The notes under the pieces: model-generated
Database searches by the model: none
What the model was told of the DNA's origin: nothing
Seen by the model: only the letters and a program-made list of their open reading frames with translations
Shown here: piece after piece, positions 7,337 through 17,058 of the stretch
Layout of the letters: each line of letters starts with the position of its first letter
Numbering within the stretch: position 1 is the first letter of the stretch
Assembly (NCBI GenBank): GCA_021646415.1
Contig: SOEU01000006.1
Span: 109,047-173,046 of the forward strand
Direction of reading: 5' to 3'
DNA from: Candidatus Brocadia sp.
Lineage (GTDB): Bacteria > Planctomycetota > Brocadiia > Brocadiales > Brocadiaceae
Length of the DNA: 64,000 nt
Program-made: the position numbers and the translations under genes

Positions 7337-9537
7337 TGGAAGAGAAATCTGATATAGATCAAATTTTGGCGAGAATTAAAGCAGGAGAAAGCAAGCGGGG
7401 GAATCTCAAGATCTTCTTTGGAGCTGTCGCGGGCGTTGGGAAAACTTACACAATGCTGGAAGCTGCCCGATTGAGGAAAAAAGAGGGCATGGATGTCGTG
7501 ATTGGTTATGTCGAAACCCACAAACGCGCAGAGACGGAGGCTCTCTTAGAAGGACTCGAGATCCTGCCTGCCCAAAAAATTATGTATAGAGGAATAGAAC
7601 TGCGGGAATTCGACCTGGATGCAGCATTAAAAAGGAAGCCATCGCTTATTTTAGTAGATGAGTTTGCTCATACGAATGCGCCGGGTGTTCGCCATGCAAA
7701 ACGCTACCAGGATATAGAAGAACTTCTCAATCATGGTATCAACGTTTACACCACGCTCAACGTTCAACACTGTGAGAGTGTTCATGACATTATTACACAG
7801 ATCACCGGAGTGGTGGTTAAAGAGACAGTGCCAGACAGCTTTTTGGAAATGGCTGATGAAATCGAATTGATAGATCTGCCTTCTGAAGAGTTACTCAAGA
7901 GACTGAAAGAAGGCAAGGTGTATCTGGGACCTCAGGCTGAACGAGCCGCAATGAATTTTTTTAGGCCCGGAAATCTGATTGCACTGCGTCAACTTGCCCT
8001 TCGTTATACTGCAAGAAGTGTTGATGCCAAGATGCGTGCTTATAAAGAAATGTATTCAATTTCAAAAGTCTGGAAGGCAAGTGACAGATTTTTAGTTTGT
8101 ATCAGCGGAGATCCCTCTGCAATAAGGCTGCTCCGCTCTGCCAAACGAATAGCTTCTGAGACGGGTGCTGACTGGATTGTTGCTTATGTTGAAACTCCTT
8201 CGTTAACCAGACGTCCTTATCGTCAGAATCAAGTTGATGCTTTGATCATATCTGCTGAAAAACTGGGTGCAGAAGCTATTATATTAAGCGGTCAAAGCAT
8301 AAGCGAAACCCTCCTGGCTTATGCCCGATCAAAAAATATTGGGAAGATAATTGTTGGCAAACCAAAACGGTCGTGGTTGAGTGAACTTATCTCCGGTTCG
8401 GTGGTTAATGAGCTTGCCAGACAGAGTGGGGAAACAGATATTTATATCCTCAGCGGTGAGGTGGAAGAAAAGATACCAAAGCCTATATTCGTTTCTCAAC
8501 GGCCACTGTCCTGGAAGGGCGCTTTATTGTCGGTTATGGTTGTCTTTCTATGCACCGTGGTAAATAACTTTTTGTTTCGTGTAGTAGAGCTGCCTAATCT
8601 TATTATGGTTTACTTGTTAGGCGTTATTTGTGTCGCTTTCTTTTTCGGGAAAAGGATATCTTTTTTTCTATCGCTTTTAAGTGTCTTGTGCTTCGATTAT
8701 TTCTTTGTTCCCCCGTATTTTACGTTTGCAGTTGCGGACATTCAATATGTCATCACATTTATTGTCATGTTAATTACCGGATTATTAGTAAGCGCTTTGG
8801 CTGACAGGCTCAGGACACAAATGATATCAGCGAGACTCAGGGAAGAGCACAATCAGATTCTTTACGCATTGAACAAAGAATTATCAAAGACCTCAGATTC
8901 ACAAGAATTAATAAAAATTGCTGTTAAACACCTGGAAGAGTTTTGTAAATGCCCTGTGGCTATCTTTAGTGTTGATCAAGAGAGATCTGCTCTCGTTGAA
9001 GCTAAAGGTAGTTTGTCTCTTCCTCTAACGCCAAATGAGGAAGGAGTCATTAACTGGGTTTATGAGCATGGCAAGATGGCAGGAAGAGGAACCGATACGC
9101 TCCCCGGTTCAAAAGGGATTTACTTGCCTCTTGTGGGTACCGAAAAAACCGTAGGAGTCTTTGGGGCTTTCCCGGGTGATTCGCAGCTCCTTTCCGATCC
9201 CAGGAAAATGCATTTTCTTGAAATGATGGTTGCTCAAACGGCGCTTGCCGTAGAAGGGGCACAGCTTGCTGCGGCGATGATTAGAGCGGAATATGCAATT
9301 GAGAATGAAAGGATAAGAAATCTTTTTTTAACAACTTTTTCTTATGATGTACCTCAGAAACTTAATACCGTATCTCGAACAATCTCACAGCTATTGAAAG
9401 ATGACAAGATAGGGCAAGAAGAAAAGAAGAGACTTGCTGATCAAATACGTTTTGAAGCGGAACAGCTTAATATGCTCGCTGCCGAACTTCATCGAATACT
9501 TAAATCGACTGCAGGTATTGTACAAGATAAAAAATGA
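7333..9537 (+). CDS. kdpD: KdpD-like sensor lacking a functional kinase domain
   Basis: A 734-residue protein with KdpD architecture up to its C-terminus. It has an N-terminal KdpD domain with Walker A (GAVAGVGKT, residues 30-38) and LVDEFAHTNAPG, a USP-like domain (about 250-370), a four-helix DUF4118 membrane domain (about 392-500) and a GAF domain (about 515-640). The dimerisation helix follows at FLTTFSYDVPQKL, where a true KdpD has SHDLRTPL. The phospho-acceptor His is Tyr, the RTP motif is absent, and the protein ends without any ATPase domain. The stop is not followed by a remnant of one, and no kdpE is present. It probably senses potassium or turgor without phosphorylating, perhaps through protein contacts. 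Short kinase-less KdpD forms are known in some cyanobacteria and Deinococcus. Confidence 0.9.
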   Translation: MMEEKSDIDQILARIKAGESKRGNLKIFFGAVAGVGKTYTMLEAARLRKKEGMDVVIGYVETHKRAETEALLEGLEILPAQKIMYRGIELREFDLDAALKRKPSLILVDEFAHTNAPGVRHAKRYQDIEELLNHGINVYTTLNVQHCESVHDIITQITGVVVKETVPDSFLEMADEIELIDLPSEELLKRLKEGKVYLGPQAERAAMNFFRPGNLIALRQLALRYTARSVDAKMRAYKEMYSISKVWKASDRFLVCISGDPSAIRLLRSAKRIASETGADWIVAYVETPSLTRRPYRQNQVDALIISAEKLGAEAIILSGQSISETLLAYARSKNIGKIIVGKPKRSWLSELISGSVVNELARQSGETDIYILSGEVEEKIPKPIFVSQRPLSWKGALLSVMVVFLCTVVNNFLFRVVELPNLIMVYLLGVICVAFFFGKRISFFLSLLSVLCFDYFFVPPYFTFAVADIQYVITFIVMLITGLLVSALADRLRTQMISARLREEHNQILYALNKELSKTSDSQELIKIAVKHLEEFCKCPVAIFSVDQERSALVEAKGSLSLPLTPNEEGVINWVYEHGKMAGRGTDTLPGSKGIYLPLVGTEKTVGVFGAFPGDSQLLSDPRKMHFLEMMVAQTALAVEGAQLAAAMIRAEYAIENERIRNLFLTTFSYDVPQKLNTVSRTISQLLKDDKIGQEEKKRLADQIRFEAEQLNMLAAELHRILKSTAGIVQDKK

Positions 9538-9548
9538 TAAAGATATAT

Positions 9549-10889
9549 TTAATATTTAATAACATAATATCTTAACCAGACATAGACAGTTGATAAGACA
9601 ATCATTTCGATAGTAAGAGGTATTCCGTAGATAAGGTATTTTTTGAATGATATGGGGAATCCTGCCTTTTCTGCAAGGCCAAGGGTAACAATATTTGCAG
9701 ATGCCCCGACAGGTGTTGCATTCCCTCCGAGGCAAGTCCCGAGTGCCAGAGACCACCACACGGGCATAAGGGTTGGATGCTGGACAATTGATTTCAAATC
9801 CAATCCAGGTGGAAAGACAAAGACTGCTTGTGCCATATCCGTAACAAGGGGAATTATGCTGGCGACTAAAATAGTATTTTCAACGACTGTTGAAGCAATG
9901 GCAGAAAACCACAGGATGATAATCGCTGTAGCAAACATATTTTCTGCATCGGGTTTTGTGAATGAAACCATGTAGTCCGAAAGCCTAGAGATCAATCCCA
10001 CCTTAACAACACCAGATACAACAATAAAAAGTCCTATAAAATAAAAAAGAGTTGGCCATTCTAATTCTCTTAACACGTGCTGGAGATTTTCCCTTGAAAC
10101 AATAAGCAAAATGGCAGCCCCTAAAATGGCAATTGTTGCAGGTTCCAGATGAATTCTTTTGTGGAAGATAAATCCCGGAATAACCAGTCCTAATACAATC
10201 AGTGACTTTATTAATAAACTATAGCTTTTAATCATCTCATATTCATTTATGGACAGTATTTTTTGCCTTACCTCCTCTTTAACCCGGAGTTTTTTACCAA
10301 AAAGGAATTTAATGGTGAGAAGAAAAGATGAAAAAACAAAGATGACCGCGGGTGTTAAATGATAGATAAAATCCATAAAGGTAAGTTGTACCTTGCTTGC
10401 GATCAATATATTGGGTGGCCCACCAATAAGTGTGGCCGTACCACCAAGGCTGGAGGCCATAATTTCTGACAGCAAGAATGGGAAAGGGTCGATCTGCAGT
10501 TCATCAGCGATAAGCAAGCTAACGGGAACAAGGATGAGAACTGTGGTTACATTATTAAGGAAAGAAGAAAAAACAGCCGTAATACTGGTGAAAAGAATAA
10601 GTATCCATACAGGTCTTCCTCTGACCAGTTTTGCAGATTTTATGGCAAGAAATTGGAATACACCGGTTTTGCTGAGGATATTGACGATAACCATCATGCC
10701 AAAAAGGAGAAATATAACGTTGTAATCAATAGCATATTTTTCGTCATAAAAGGCCTCACGTTGGGTTACTATATTGAGGGCCATTATCAAACCAGCACCA
10801 ATCAATGCAACCTTTGTTTTGTCAAGTTTTTCAGAGATAATTAATCCAAAGGATACGATAAAAATGCCAGTGGCTATCCAGAAAATCAT
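9549..10889 (-). CDS. ArsB/NhaD-superfamily ion permease
   Basis: A 446-residue polytopic membrane protein with about eleven helices. The segments SSFLNNVTTVLILVPVSLLI, SSLGGTATLIGGPPNILIAS and LGGNATPVGASANIV are the two internally repeated substrate-site motifs of the ion transporter superfamily (ArsB, NhaD, SLC13 and OCA2-like). Substrates in the family include arsenite, sodium/proton, sulfate and carboxylates. Nothing here picks one, and no ars genes are near. The gene lies 35 bases downstream of a CBS-domain gene in the same direction, which suggests nucleotide-linked regulation of transport. Confidence 0.82.
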   Translation of the reverse strand: MIFWIATGIFIVSFGLIISEKLDKTKVALIGAGLIMALNIVTQREAFYDEKYAIDYNVIFLLFGMMVIVNILSKTGVFQFLAIKSAKLVRGRPVWILILFTSITAVFSSFLNNVTTVLILVPVSLLIADELQIDPFPFLLSEIMASSLGGTATLIGGPPNILIASKVQLTFMDFIYHLTPAVIFVFSSFLLTIKFLFGKKLRVKEEVRQKILSINEYEMIKSYSLLIKSLIVLGLVIPGFIFHKRIHLEPATIAILGAAILLIVSRENLQHVLRELEWPTLFYFIGLFIVVSGVVKVGLISRLSDYMVSFTKPDAENMFATAIIILWFSAIASTVVENTILVASIIPLVTDMAQAVFVFPPGLDLKSIVQHPTLMPVWWSLALGTCLGGNATPVGASANIVTLGLAEKAGFPISFKKYLIYGIPLTIEMIVLSTVYVWLRYYVIKY

Positions 10890-10924
10890 GCGTTAGTTTC
10901 CTCAATAACGAAAAGTATCTATGT

Positions 10925-11374
10925 TCAATCTTTGGTAAGAATTTTCATTATGTGCCTGATCAGGTTTATAAGGTGCACAATTCCAACGACTTTGCCATCC
11001 CTAACCACAGGAAGAGTATGTATTTTATTAACCGCCATGAGGGCGGCTGCTTTAATTACAGTATCATCTTCATGCACTGATAAAATTGTTTTTGTCATGA
11101 TTTCCGTAATAACTAGATTTCTAGTTTCAATACATTTATTTTCTAAATAATTTTCATTCATTGCAGAAATAAGAAATTCATCAAAAGATAGATACTTAGG
11201 AACAAGTACTTTTACAATATCTGCCTCAGTTGCAATCCCCACCAGTTTATCTTCTTCGTCAACTACAAAAACAACGTGATATTTCACCTCATCAAGCATT
11301 CTTATAAGATGTTCAAACGTGTCTGAGGTTCGGGCGAGATTTGGAGTTGTGTCCATAATATCTTTTACTCTCAT
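10925..11374 (-). CDS. Two-CBS-domain regulatory protein
   Basis: A 149-residue cytoplasmic protein made of two CBS motifs (VKDIMDTTPNLARTSDT near the N-terminus and ITEIMTKTILSVHEDDT near residue 90). Each has a GIATEAD- or GIVHLIN-like end. Pairs of CBS motifs bind adenine nucleotides and often gate transporters. AAAAGGAG precedes the ATG. It is the upstream gene of a probable two-gene operon with the permease, so it may sense energy state for it. This pairing role is inference. Confidence 0.85.
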   Translation of the reverse strand: MRVKDIMDTTPNLARTSDTFEHLIRMLDEVKYHVVFVVDEEDKLVGIATEADIVKVLVPKYLSFDEFLISAMNENYLENKCIETRNLVITEIMTKTILSVHEDDTVIKAAALMAVNKIHTLPVVRDGKVVGIVHLINLIRHIMKILTKD

Positions 11375-11617
11375 AATCCTACACTCCTTTTATAGTTGTG
11401 GTTTAGCATGAAAACTGGATTAAGTCTGTAAAAACAAGCATTTTATCATTTACCATGACAATTTACAGCAATTAAGTGGATTGATAAAAAAGATACTTTC
11501 AATAGCAAGAGTAAAGTCTTGACCTCAAACGTCATGTTTTGTTATATATTGAAGAATTATTATCTCGTTGTACTTATAAACACTTTTTGAAATGGCAAAA
11601 TATTGCCGGATAATCAT

Positions 11618-12100
11618 ATGTCTCCTGAGAAAATAAAACTGTGCCCGGAATGCGGATCAGAGTATTATGCGCATATTTCAGAGTGCGCCGACTGTGGCGT
11701 CCCTTTGAAAATGCCGGAAGAGATCGAAAAAAAGAGGGATAATAAACTGGACGTTACCGCACATCTTCATGACGAATGGGTTGCAATCAGGGAAGAAGAG
11801 AAAGAGGGCATCCGGGAATTATCGGATTTACTTTCGAGAAACGGAATTTCTTCTAAAATTGCATTGGCTCCGGGTTGCAGTACGGGTAAATGTGGATGCC
11901 GGTATCTTCTTTTGGCACCAAAAAGAGATGCGCGCGCTGCACACGATTGCATTGAGGAATTCCACACACAAAAGTATCCAGAAATCAAAACCGCCCAGGA
12001 ATGGGAATCACAGGGAAGGTGCCCTGCCTGTGGTTATTGTGTAAGTTCCGACACGAAAGAATGCCCTGACTGCGGTCTCTTGTTAATGAGTGAAAAGTAA
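11618..12100 (+). CDS. Double zinc-ribbon protein with DUF2007-like middle
   Basis: A 160-residue protein. An N-terminal zinc ribbon (CPECGSEYYAHISECADCG) and a C-terminal one (CPACGYCVSSDTKECPDCG) flank a middle segment. That segment begins with WVAIREEEKEGIRELSDLL and resembles DUF2007-type signal-transducing domains. It also contains an extra cysteine cluster (GCSTGKCGC). I chose the ATG at 11618; a TTG five codons upstream is possible and neither has a strong ribosome site. Two zinc sites are inferred. The function is unknown. The gene is monocistronic. Confidence 0.6.
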   Translation: MSPEKIKLCPECGSEYYAHISECADCGVPLKMPEEIEKKRDNKLDVTAHLHDEWVAIREEEKEGIRELSDLLSRNGISSKIALAPGCSTGKCGCRYLLLAPKRDARAAHDCIEEFHTQKYPEIKTAQEWESQGRCPACGYCVSSDTKECPDCGLLLMSEK

Positions 12101-12189
12101 TCGCTCATTTGGACTGATCCATTGCCACAATCAAAACATGGACAATGTTCTCAAAAACCCAAAGATTCGACCCTTTTTGCCTTCTTTCT

Positions 12190-12318
12190 GATGAGGAGAT
12201 ATAGCGCTTGTCCATGATGCTGACACGGGTAGAGAGGGTATTTCGAGATGTAAAAGGCAATCTGGGGTTAAGGCCGTTCTGCCATCAAAAAAGAACAATT
12301 GTAGTGAAGAATGACTGA
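12190..12318 (+). pseudogene. Remnant of a DDE transposase C-terminal region
   Basis: In one frame the bases read D-E-E-I-stop-R-L, then S-M-M-L-T-R-V-E-R-V-F-R-D-V-K-G-N-L-G-L, then RPFCHQ. This matches the conserved C-terminal block of IS4/IS1634-type transposases (a region of the form ...F..LK..LGLRP..HQ) that surrounds the catalytic glutamate, here E in RVERVF. An in-frame TAG lies at 12202, and the frame closes at 12316-12318 before the rest of the domain. Only about 40 codons survive. No terminal repeats were seen. Confidence 0.5.
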
Positions 12319-12353
12319 AAAAATCCTTGATTTTAGAAGCCTTTTTCACTTGA

Positions 12354-12545
12354 TTTGCGAAAATTAGGTTAGCTCATGCAGGTTTAGGCGATGCCCGTTT
12401 GTATGCTGGCTCATGGAGCGAATGGATTACCAATCCTGATCATCCATCTCAAAGGGTAAAGTGTAAGAATTTTGGAACTGAAGAGAAACCTGATAGGTTT
12501 GCTCTCATGGGACTTAGGAATAACGAACCGGCCAGAAATTTTTGA
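12354..12545 (+). pseudogene. C-terminal fragment of a rhodanese-type sulfurtransferase
   Basis: The frame reads GLGDARLYAGSWSEWITNPD and then HP, which is the signature C-terminal block of 3-mercaptopyruvate/thiosulfate sulfurtransferases (RxYDGSWSEW). No start codon, no catalytic-cysteine loop and no N-terminal domain are present, so only the last 60 or so codons remain. The adjacent transposase remnant suggests loss by an insertion or deletion event. Confidence 0.5.
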
Positions 12546-12683
12546 TTTGTGTTTGCTTCTCGAATCCGCAAGCTTGAATTTTATTTGTTGGCATAAAGAA
12601 TATTTTGTTGAATTTTGTCCTTATTATTGATATTATCTCTTCTTCATTTTTATATACATGTCTTAACATTTTTGGAGGATTCT

Positions 12684-12776
12684 ATGGCAAATGGTTTTGC
12701 CGGAAAAAAGAAGCATAGGTTAAACAGGAAAAAATATCTCTTAAAAAGACGCAGAAGGAAACACGAGAAAGTTTAA
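12684..12776 (+). CDS. Tiny, highly basic protein, possibly ribosome-associated
   Basis: A 30-residue ORF starting with MANGFAGKKKHRLNRKKYLL and ending KRRRRKHEKV, preceded by GGAGG five bases before the ATG. More than half the residues are Lys, Arg or His. The composition resembles small ribosome-bound peptides such as bS22/AURKAIP1-COX24-domain proteins or THX. The match is by pattern only. The strong ribosome site makes translation likely. It lies alone between gene remnants and the TPR gene. It could also be an RNA- or nucleoid-binding peptide. Confidence 0.55.
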   Translation: MANGFAGKKKHRLNRKKYLLKRRRRKHEKV

Positions 12777-12884
12777 TATGGAATTTATTTTTGGTTTTTG
12801 TATAGGAATTCCCGTTATGGATTTCAGGGTTACAGGCGAGCGCGTGTTGTTGTGATTATCATGAACTAACAGAAAAGAAGGTAA

Positions 12885-15092
12885 ATGTATAATTCATACC
12901 AACCCATCAATAAACATGGGGCGGTAAAAGTCAGATCAGACAAACCACGTCTTTATATTTGCCAGCTTGTTCTTATCATCGTAGTTTCCTCACTCCTCTA
13001 CTTGTATACTGTCGGAAACAATTTTGTCTATGATGATAAGTTTACCGTTGTAAATAATTATCTGATAAGGTCTTGGTACAAAGTGCCCATGATCTTTACC
13101 AGTGATTATTTCACGGCTGCCGGTGAACTCAGTTATCGCCCGCTCGTAACGTTATCCTATTTTGTTGATTACTCCTTTTGGCATCTCAATCCTGTCGGAT
13201 ATCATCTTACAAACCTATTCCTCCATAGCCTTAATGCCGCCCTTTTGTTCTTCTTACTCGCCCGTCTCCTGGGCATTCTCGGCGAAACACATAGAGAATC
13301 GATACCTGTTTTCCCCAGAAATTCAGAAGCATCGGTTTCAAGAACCGTGGCTATTAGAACCTCCATACCCTTTCTGGCGAGTCTTATCTTTTGTACTCAT
13401 CCGCTCCTTGCAGAGGCTGTCAATGCCATCAGCTATCGCGAAGATCTCCTGGCCACCACTTTTTATTTTGCTGCCTTTCAGTTTTACCTCAAAACTTGTC
13501 AGCAAAGGTCTACGTTATGGTATTCAGTTTCTCTTCTATGCTATCTTGCGGGTCTATTTTCCAAGGAAACGACTATTACCTTTCCGGTACTCATCGGCTT
13601 GTATGATGTCCTGAGCCAAAGTAAGACCCGATTGCCTTACAAACTTATCCGCTACTACATTGGTTATGCCCTTGTAAGCATCTTTTATATTCTGATACGT
13701 TTTGTATTCTTACACAACCCTACAGAGTCTTACATTCCGTATCCACAAAACAGTCTTTGGGTAAACTTTCTGACCATGTCAAAAGTTCTTGCCTCTTATA
13801 TCAAGCTCCTCTTTTTCCCTGTAAATCTTAATGCCGATTATGTCGTTCAGCATACTACGTCTCCTGTTGAAATATCCTTTATCTTATCCCTCCTTCTGAT
13901 TGTTTCTGTAATGGTAATTGCTTACCGGTTATTTTTTTATTTCAGGATTTTGTTTTTTTCTGTGCTATGGTTTTTCATCACCTTACTTCCCGTCCTGAAT
14001 ATTATCCCCATAGAAAACATCATGGCAGAGCGTTATCTTTATCTCTCTCTTGTGGGATTCTGTGTCCTGGGAGGTTTTTTGCTCGATCAAATTCCGAACT
14101 TAGGCTTAAGACATCGTGTCTTAAATTCTTGTGGTTTTACCTTCATAATCACCCTCTTGTTGATTGGGTTTTCCTGGCAAACGTGTCAAATCTCTAAAAT
14201 TTGGTTTGACGATCATTCGTTATGGTCAACGACAGCTGAAAGGTCGCCCCAAAGTTCACGGGCGCACAACAATTTGGGGGTTTTATACAAAAAAATGGGG
14301 TTTATGGATGCGGCAATCCGGGAATATACCATGGCTATTCAAATCAAGCCTGATTATTCTGAGGCACATGGTAATCTTGCCAATGTGTATATAAACAAAG
14401 GATTGAGTGTTTTGGATAAACAGACGCTGTCGAAGGCACATAACAACCTTTCCAAGGCCTATATCGATGAAGGAAATTTTAAAACCGCAATTACTGAATA
14501 CAAAAAATCCCTTGAGATTAGTCCCTTCAATGAAACAGCCCATTTTAATCTGGGTGTAACGTATGGGAAGATGGGATTATTCAGCAACGCAGAGATCGAA
14601 TACGGAAATGTGATTCGAATTAACAAGAACAATCCGCATGCACACAATAACCTGGGGAACATTTATGAGGATAAAGGTTTACTGGACAAAGCCATGGCAG
14701 CATACCAGGTTTCACTTTCCATTGACCCAAATAGTGCCATTACGCACAATAACATTGGAAATGTATATTTTAAAAAAGGCGTCTTTGATGCGGCTATTCT
14801 TGAATATAGGGCGGCCACAGAGAATGACCCGGAGGGTATTGTCTATCACGAAAATTTGGGCAATGCCTATGTGAAAAAAGGTCTTGTAGAAGAGGCGATT
14901 ACTGAATTTGAATCAATCATTGGCATGTACCCGAAAAATGCTAACGCATATGGAAATCTTATTACGTTGTGTTGGAACTATAAAAAGGATAGCGAAAAGG
15001 CTATTTTGTATCTGCGGAAATTATCTGTCCTGGAACCAGAGCAAAGGGAAGCTATCAATAAGATGATAGAAAAAATTGGGATAAAAAAATAG
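12885..15092 (+). CDS. GT-C-type membrane protein with C-terminal TPR repeats
   Basis: A 735-residue protein preceded by GAAGG. The N-terminal 440 residues hold about ten membrane helices. The first luminal loop is NFVYDD, followed by SYRPLVTLSYFVDYSFW and GYHLTNLFLH, the pattern of TMTC/DUF1736-like GT-C glycosyltransferases. About seven or eight TPR units follow (from about residue 450 to 720), for example SRAHNNLGVLYKKMG and AHNNLGNIYEDKG. Relatives are thought to move sugars from lipid carriers to proteins, with the TPR part holding the substrate. Activity here is inferred. A strong terminator follows immediately. Confidence 0.83.
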   Translation: MYNSYQPINKHGAVKVRSDKPRLYICQLVLIIVVSSLLYLYTVGNNFVYDDKFTVVNNYLIRSWYKVPMIFTSDYFTAAGELSYRPLVTLSYFVDYSFWHLNPVGYHLTNLFLHSLNAALLFFLLARLLGILGETHRESIPVFPRNSEASVSRTVAIRTSIPFLASLIFCTHPLLAEAVNAISYREDLLATTFYFAAFQFYLKTCQQRSTLWYSVSLLCYLAGLFSKETTITFPVLIGLYDVLSQSKTRLPYKLIRYYIGYALVSIFYILIRFVFLHNPTESYIPYPQNSLWVNFLTMSKVLASYIKLLFFPVNLNADYVVQHTTSPVEISFILSLLLIVSVMVIAYRLFFYFRILFFSVLWFFITLLPVLNIIPIENIMAERYLYLSLVGFCVLGGFLLDQIPNLGLRHRVLNSCGFTFIITLLLIGFSWQTCQISKIWFDDHSLWSTTAERSPQSSRAHNNLGVLYKKMGFMDAAIREYTMAIQIKPDYSEAHGNLANVYINKGLSVLDKQTLSKAHNNLSKAYIDEGNFKTAITEYKKSLEISPFNETAHFNLGVTYGKMGLFSNAEIEYGNVIRINKNNPHAHNNLGNIYEDKGLLDKAMAAYQVSLSIDPNSAITHNNIGNVYFKKGVFDAAILEYRAATENDPEGIVYHENLGNAYVKKGLVEEAITEFESIIGMYPKNANAYGNLITLCWNYKKDSEKAILYLRKLSVLEPEQREAINKMIEKIGIKK

Positions 15093-15122
15093 GGGCTTCA
15101 TGACTTGCACGAAGCCCCTTTT
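15092..15122. terminator. Rho-independent terminator shared by the TPR gene and rpoD
   Basis: GGGGCTTC (15092-15099) and GAAGCCCC (15111-15118) form a perfect 8-base stem with an 11-base loop followed by TTTT. It overlaps the TPR-gene stop codon and also lies just beyond the convergent sigma-factor gene. Confidence 0.85.
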
Positions 15123-15144
15123 GGTCACTCTTGGGGGAGTTGTA

Positions 15145-16626
15145 TTAATTTGTCATTACCCCTTCGAGAAATCCTTCTAATTTTCTGCTCCGCAGTGGAT
15201 GTTGAAGTTTGCGAATGGCAACGGTTTCGATTTGTCGTATGCGTTCCCTTGTTATGTTAAACCGTTCCCCAATTTCTTCCAACGTGTGAGTGTACCCGTC
15301 ACCGATGCCAAACCGCAGCTTGATCACCTCACGTTCCCGATGACTCAGTGTGTTAAGTACTTTTTGTAATTGATCCTTAAGTAAGGATTGGTGAACAGCG
15401 GAGATTGGCGATTCCATCTTTTTGTCCTGGATAAAATCCTCAAACATCGTTTCACCATCGTCCCCAATTGGATTCTCTAACGATATAGGCTGAGATGCGA
15501 TTCGAAATACCCGGTAAACCTCTGAAACCGGGATTTTTGCCTCTTTTGCAATGGCCTCTAGTTTGGGTTTTTTATCAATGCCTTCCTGCGAGTTCCTCAA
15601 CACCTTGTTCGTTTTGTTGATTACGTCCGTCATATGTACCGGGATGCGTACCATCCTTGCCTTGTCATCTATTGCCCTGATAATTGCCTGCTTAATCCAC
15701 CACGTGGCATACGTACTAAATTTAAAACCCATACGATAATCATATTTATCAACAGCCCGCATCAGCCCTGTATTTCCTTCCTGAATAAGGTCGTGGAAGA
15801 CCATGCCGCGCTTTCTGTACTTTTTTGCAATACTCACTACCAACCTCAGATTACCTTCGGAGAATCGATTCCTGGCAGATTCGTACTCATGGTAAATGGA
15901 ATTCATAGAATGAATAGCCTTCTTTGTTGCTTCGGCGGTTTCCATTAACAAGGTTTTTGTTTCGTTAGAATCGTGCAAAAGTTTCTTATAGGCTTCTTTT
16001 TTATAAGGCGAACCTTGCGGGCTTTCTTTATACGATACTACTTCTGATAAAACGTTTAACAGCTCCCTCATAACCGGTAATATCGTTTCTGCACGGATGT
16101 GCATAGCCTCTAACTCTTTGATCACCTTCCTCTTCCTGGAAGCAGCTTTTTTCAAAACTCTGGATTTTAAATTTTTGGAAACAACTCCCTTGTTTATTTT
16201 TTCATAGTCTTTTAGATTTTTTTCAAGTGTATCTTTGATTTTTTCAGCAAGGCAATGAAGTTGCTCGACCGTCTCATTTTTGCTTTGTTCTTTTGTTACC
16301 GCTGTCTCGACAAACTGGACAAGATCCGATTCACTATCCAACTCCTCAAGTATACGTACATACTTTTCCAGGGCATAATCAAATCCCAGAACCCTCCGGT
16401 GAAGCAACCGGCTCATAATCTTTATCTTCTTTGCCAGATAGAGTTCTTCTTCCCGAGACAACAATGGTAAGGATGACATCTCTTTCAAGTAAAGACGAAC
16501 CGGGTCGTAATCCTTATATTTTATCCTTTGTTCAATAGCTTCCCCTTCGTTGTTGTCCTCTTCGGCAACGTAATTTTCGTTAATTTCATCGGCGAGCTGA
16601 TCTATTTTATATTCAAATTTATTCAT
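15145..16626 (-). CDS. rpoD: RNA polymerase primary-type sigma factor (sigma-70 family)
   Basis: A 493-residue sigma factor. Region 1.2 is visible ([20 protein letters not shown]), followed by a long basic insertion (about residues 110-255) equal to the non-conserved region. Region 2 ([55 protein letters not shown]), region 3 and region 4.2 ([20 protein letters not shown]) are complete. The region 2.4/4.2 residues that read -10 and -35 elements are canonical, which fits the TTGACA/TATAAT-type promoters in this window. The N-terminal region 1.1 is short. It could be the housekeeping factor or a close group 2 paralogue. An AGGAAG ribosome site precedes the ATG. Confidence 0.92.
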   Translation of the reverse strand: MNKFEYKIDQLADEINENYVAEEDNNEGEAIEQRIKYKDYDPVRLYLKEMSSLPLLSREEELYLAKKIKIMSRLLHRRVLGFDYALEKYVRILEELDSESDLVQFVETAVTKEQSKNETVEQLHCLAEKIKDTLEKNLKDYEKINKGVVSKNLKSRVLKKAASRKRKVIKELEAMHIRAETILPVMRELLNVLSEVVSYKESPQGSPYKKEAYKKLLHDSNETKTLLMETAEATKKAIHSMNSIYHEYESARNRFSEGNLRLVVSIAKKYRKRGMVFHDLIQEGNTGLMRAVDKYDYRMGFKFSTYATWWIKQAIIRAIDDKARMVRIPVHMTDVINKTNKVLRNSQEGIDKKPKLEAIAKEAKIPVSEVYRVFRIASQPISLENPIGDDGETMFEDFIQDKKMESPISAVHQSLLKDQLQKVLNTLSHREREVIKLRFGIGDGYTHTLEEIGERFNITRERIRQIETVAIRKLQHPLRSRKLEGFLEGVMTN

Positions 16627-17058
16627 ATGTAAATCTTCCTGATTTGAATTAAGTTTTGTAAAATATCATATTTCCAATACATATAACACATATTTTGCGC
16701 AAAATGTTTACATAAAGTAAATATTTTCGAGATATGTCATAAGTGGTTGTTTTTTGATTGACTTATTGATAATATGTGTGTGTTTGCAAAGCCCACTGTA
16801 AAATTCTTTTGGTCTCTCTTTTGCCGATTGCAAATCTCAGCAAAAAAACGGGTTGGAGCCTGTCTTATGAGTAAAGACTGGTGGACTGTGTCCAAAGGAC
16901 GCCGTCAGAACCATAAAGTAATGCCTGCATATTTATTTTTGAACCAAACAAGCCCTCCTGTCTGCCACTATATATTTTGTGGTATTAACCAAAATGAAAT
17001 ATTTTAAAGATCATTATCCAAAAAATCTATCATAAAATTAAAATTCTACACTTTTTTA
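16627..17058. other. Intergenic region between rpoD and the Fur-family gene
   Basis: About 430 AT-rich bases with divergent genes on either side. A 77-codon plus-strand frame at 16774 has no ribosome site or recognisable domain and is probably spurious. A small inverted repeat TTTAC-ATAAA-GTAAA lies near 16710, upstream of rpoD. No convincing rpoD promoter could be picked. Confidence 0.45.

Larger units (their letters stand above)
12101..12683. other. Gene-remnant region
   Basis: This 580-base stretch has no intact gene. Reading through stops reveals a transposase tail (12190-12318) and the end of a sulfurtransferase (12354-12545), described separately. A 72-codon minus-strand frame (12131-12349) is antisense to the transposase remnant and has no recognisable family. 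Confidence 0.55.

Noticed and set aside
16774..17007. A 77-codon plus-strand frame between rpoD and the Fur-family gene
   Set aside because: No ribosome site, no recognisable domain, and atypical composition; the region is better read as a divergent promoter region.
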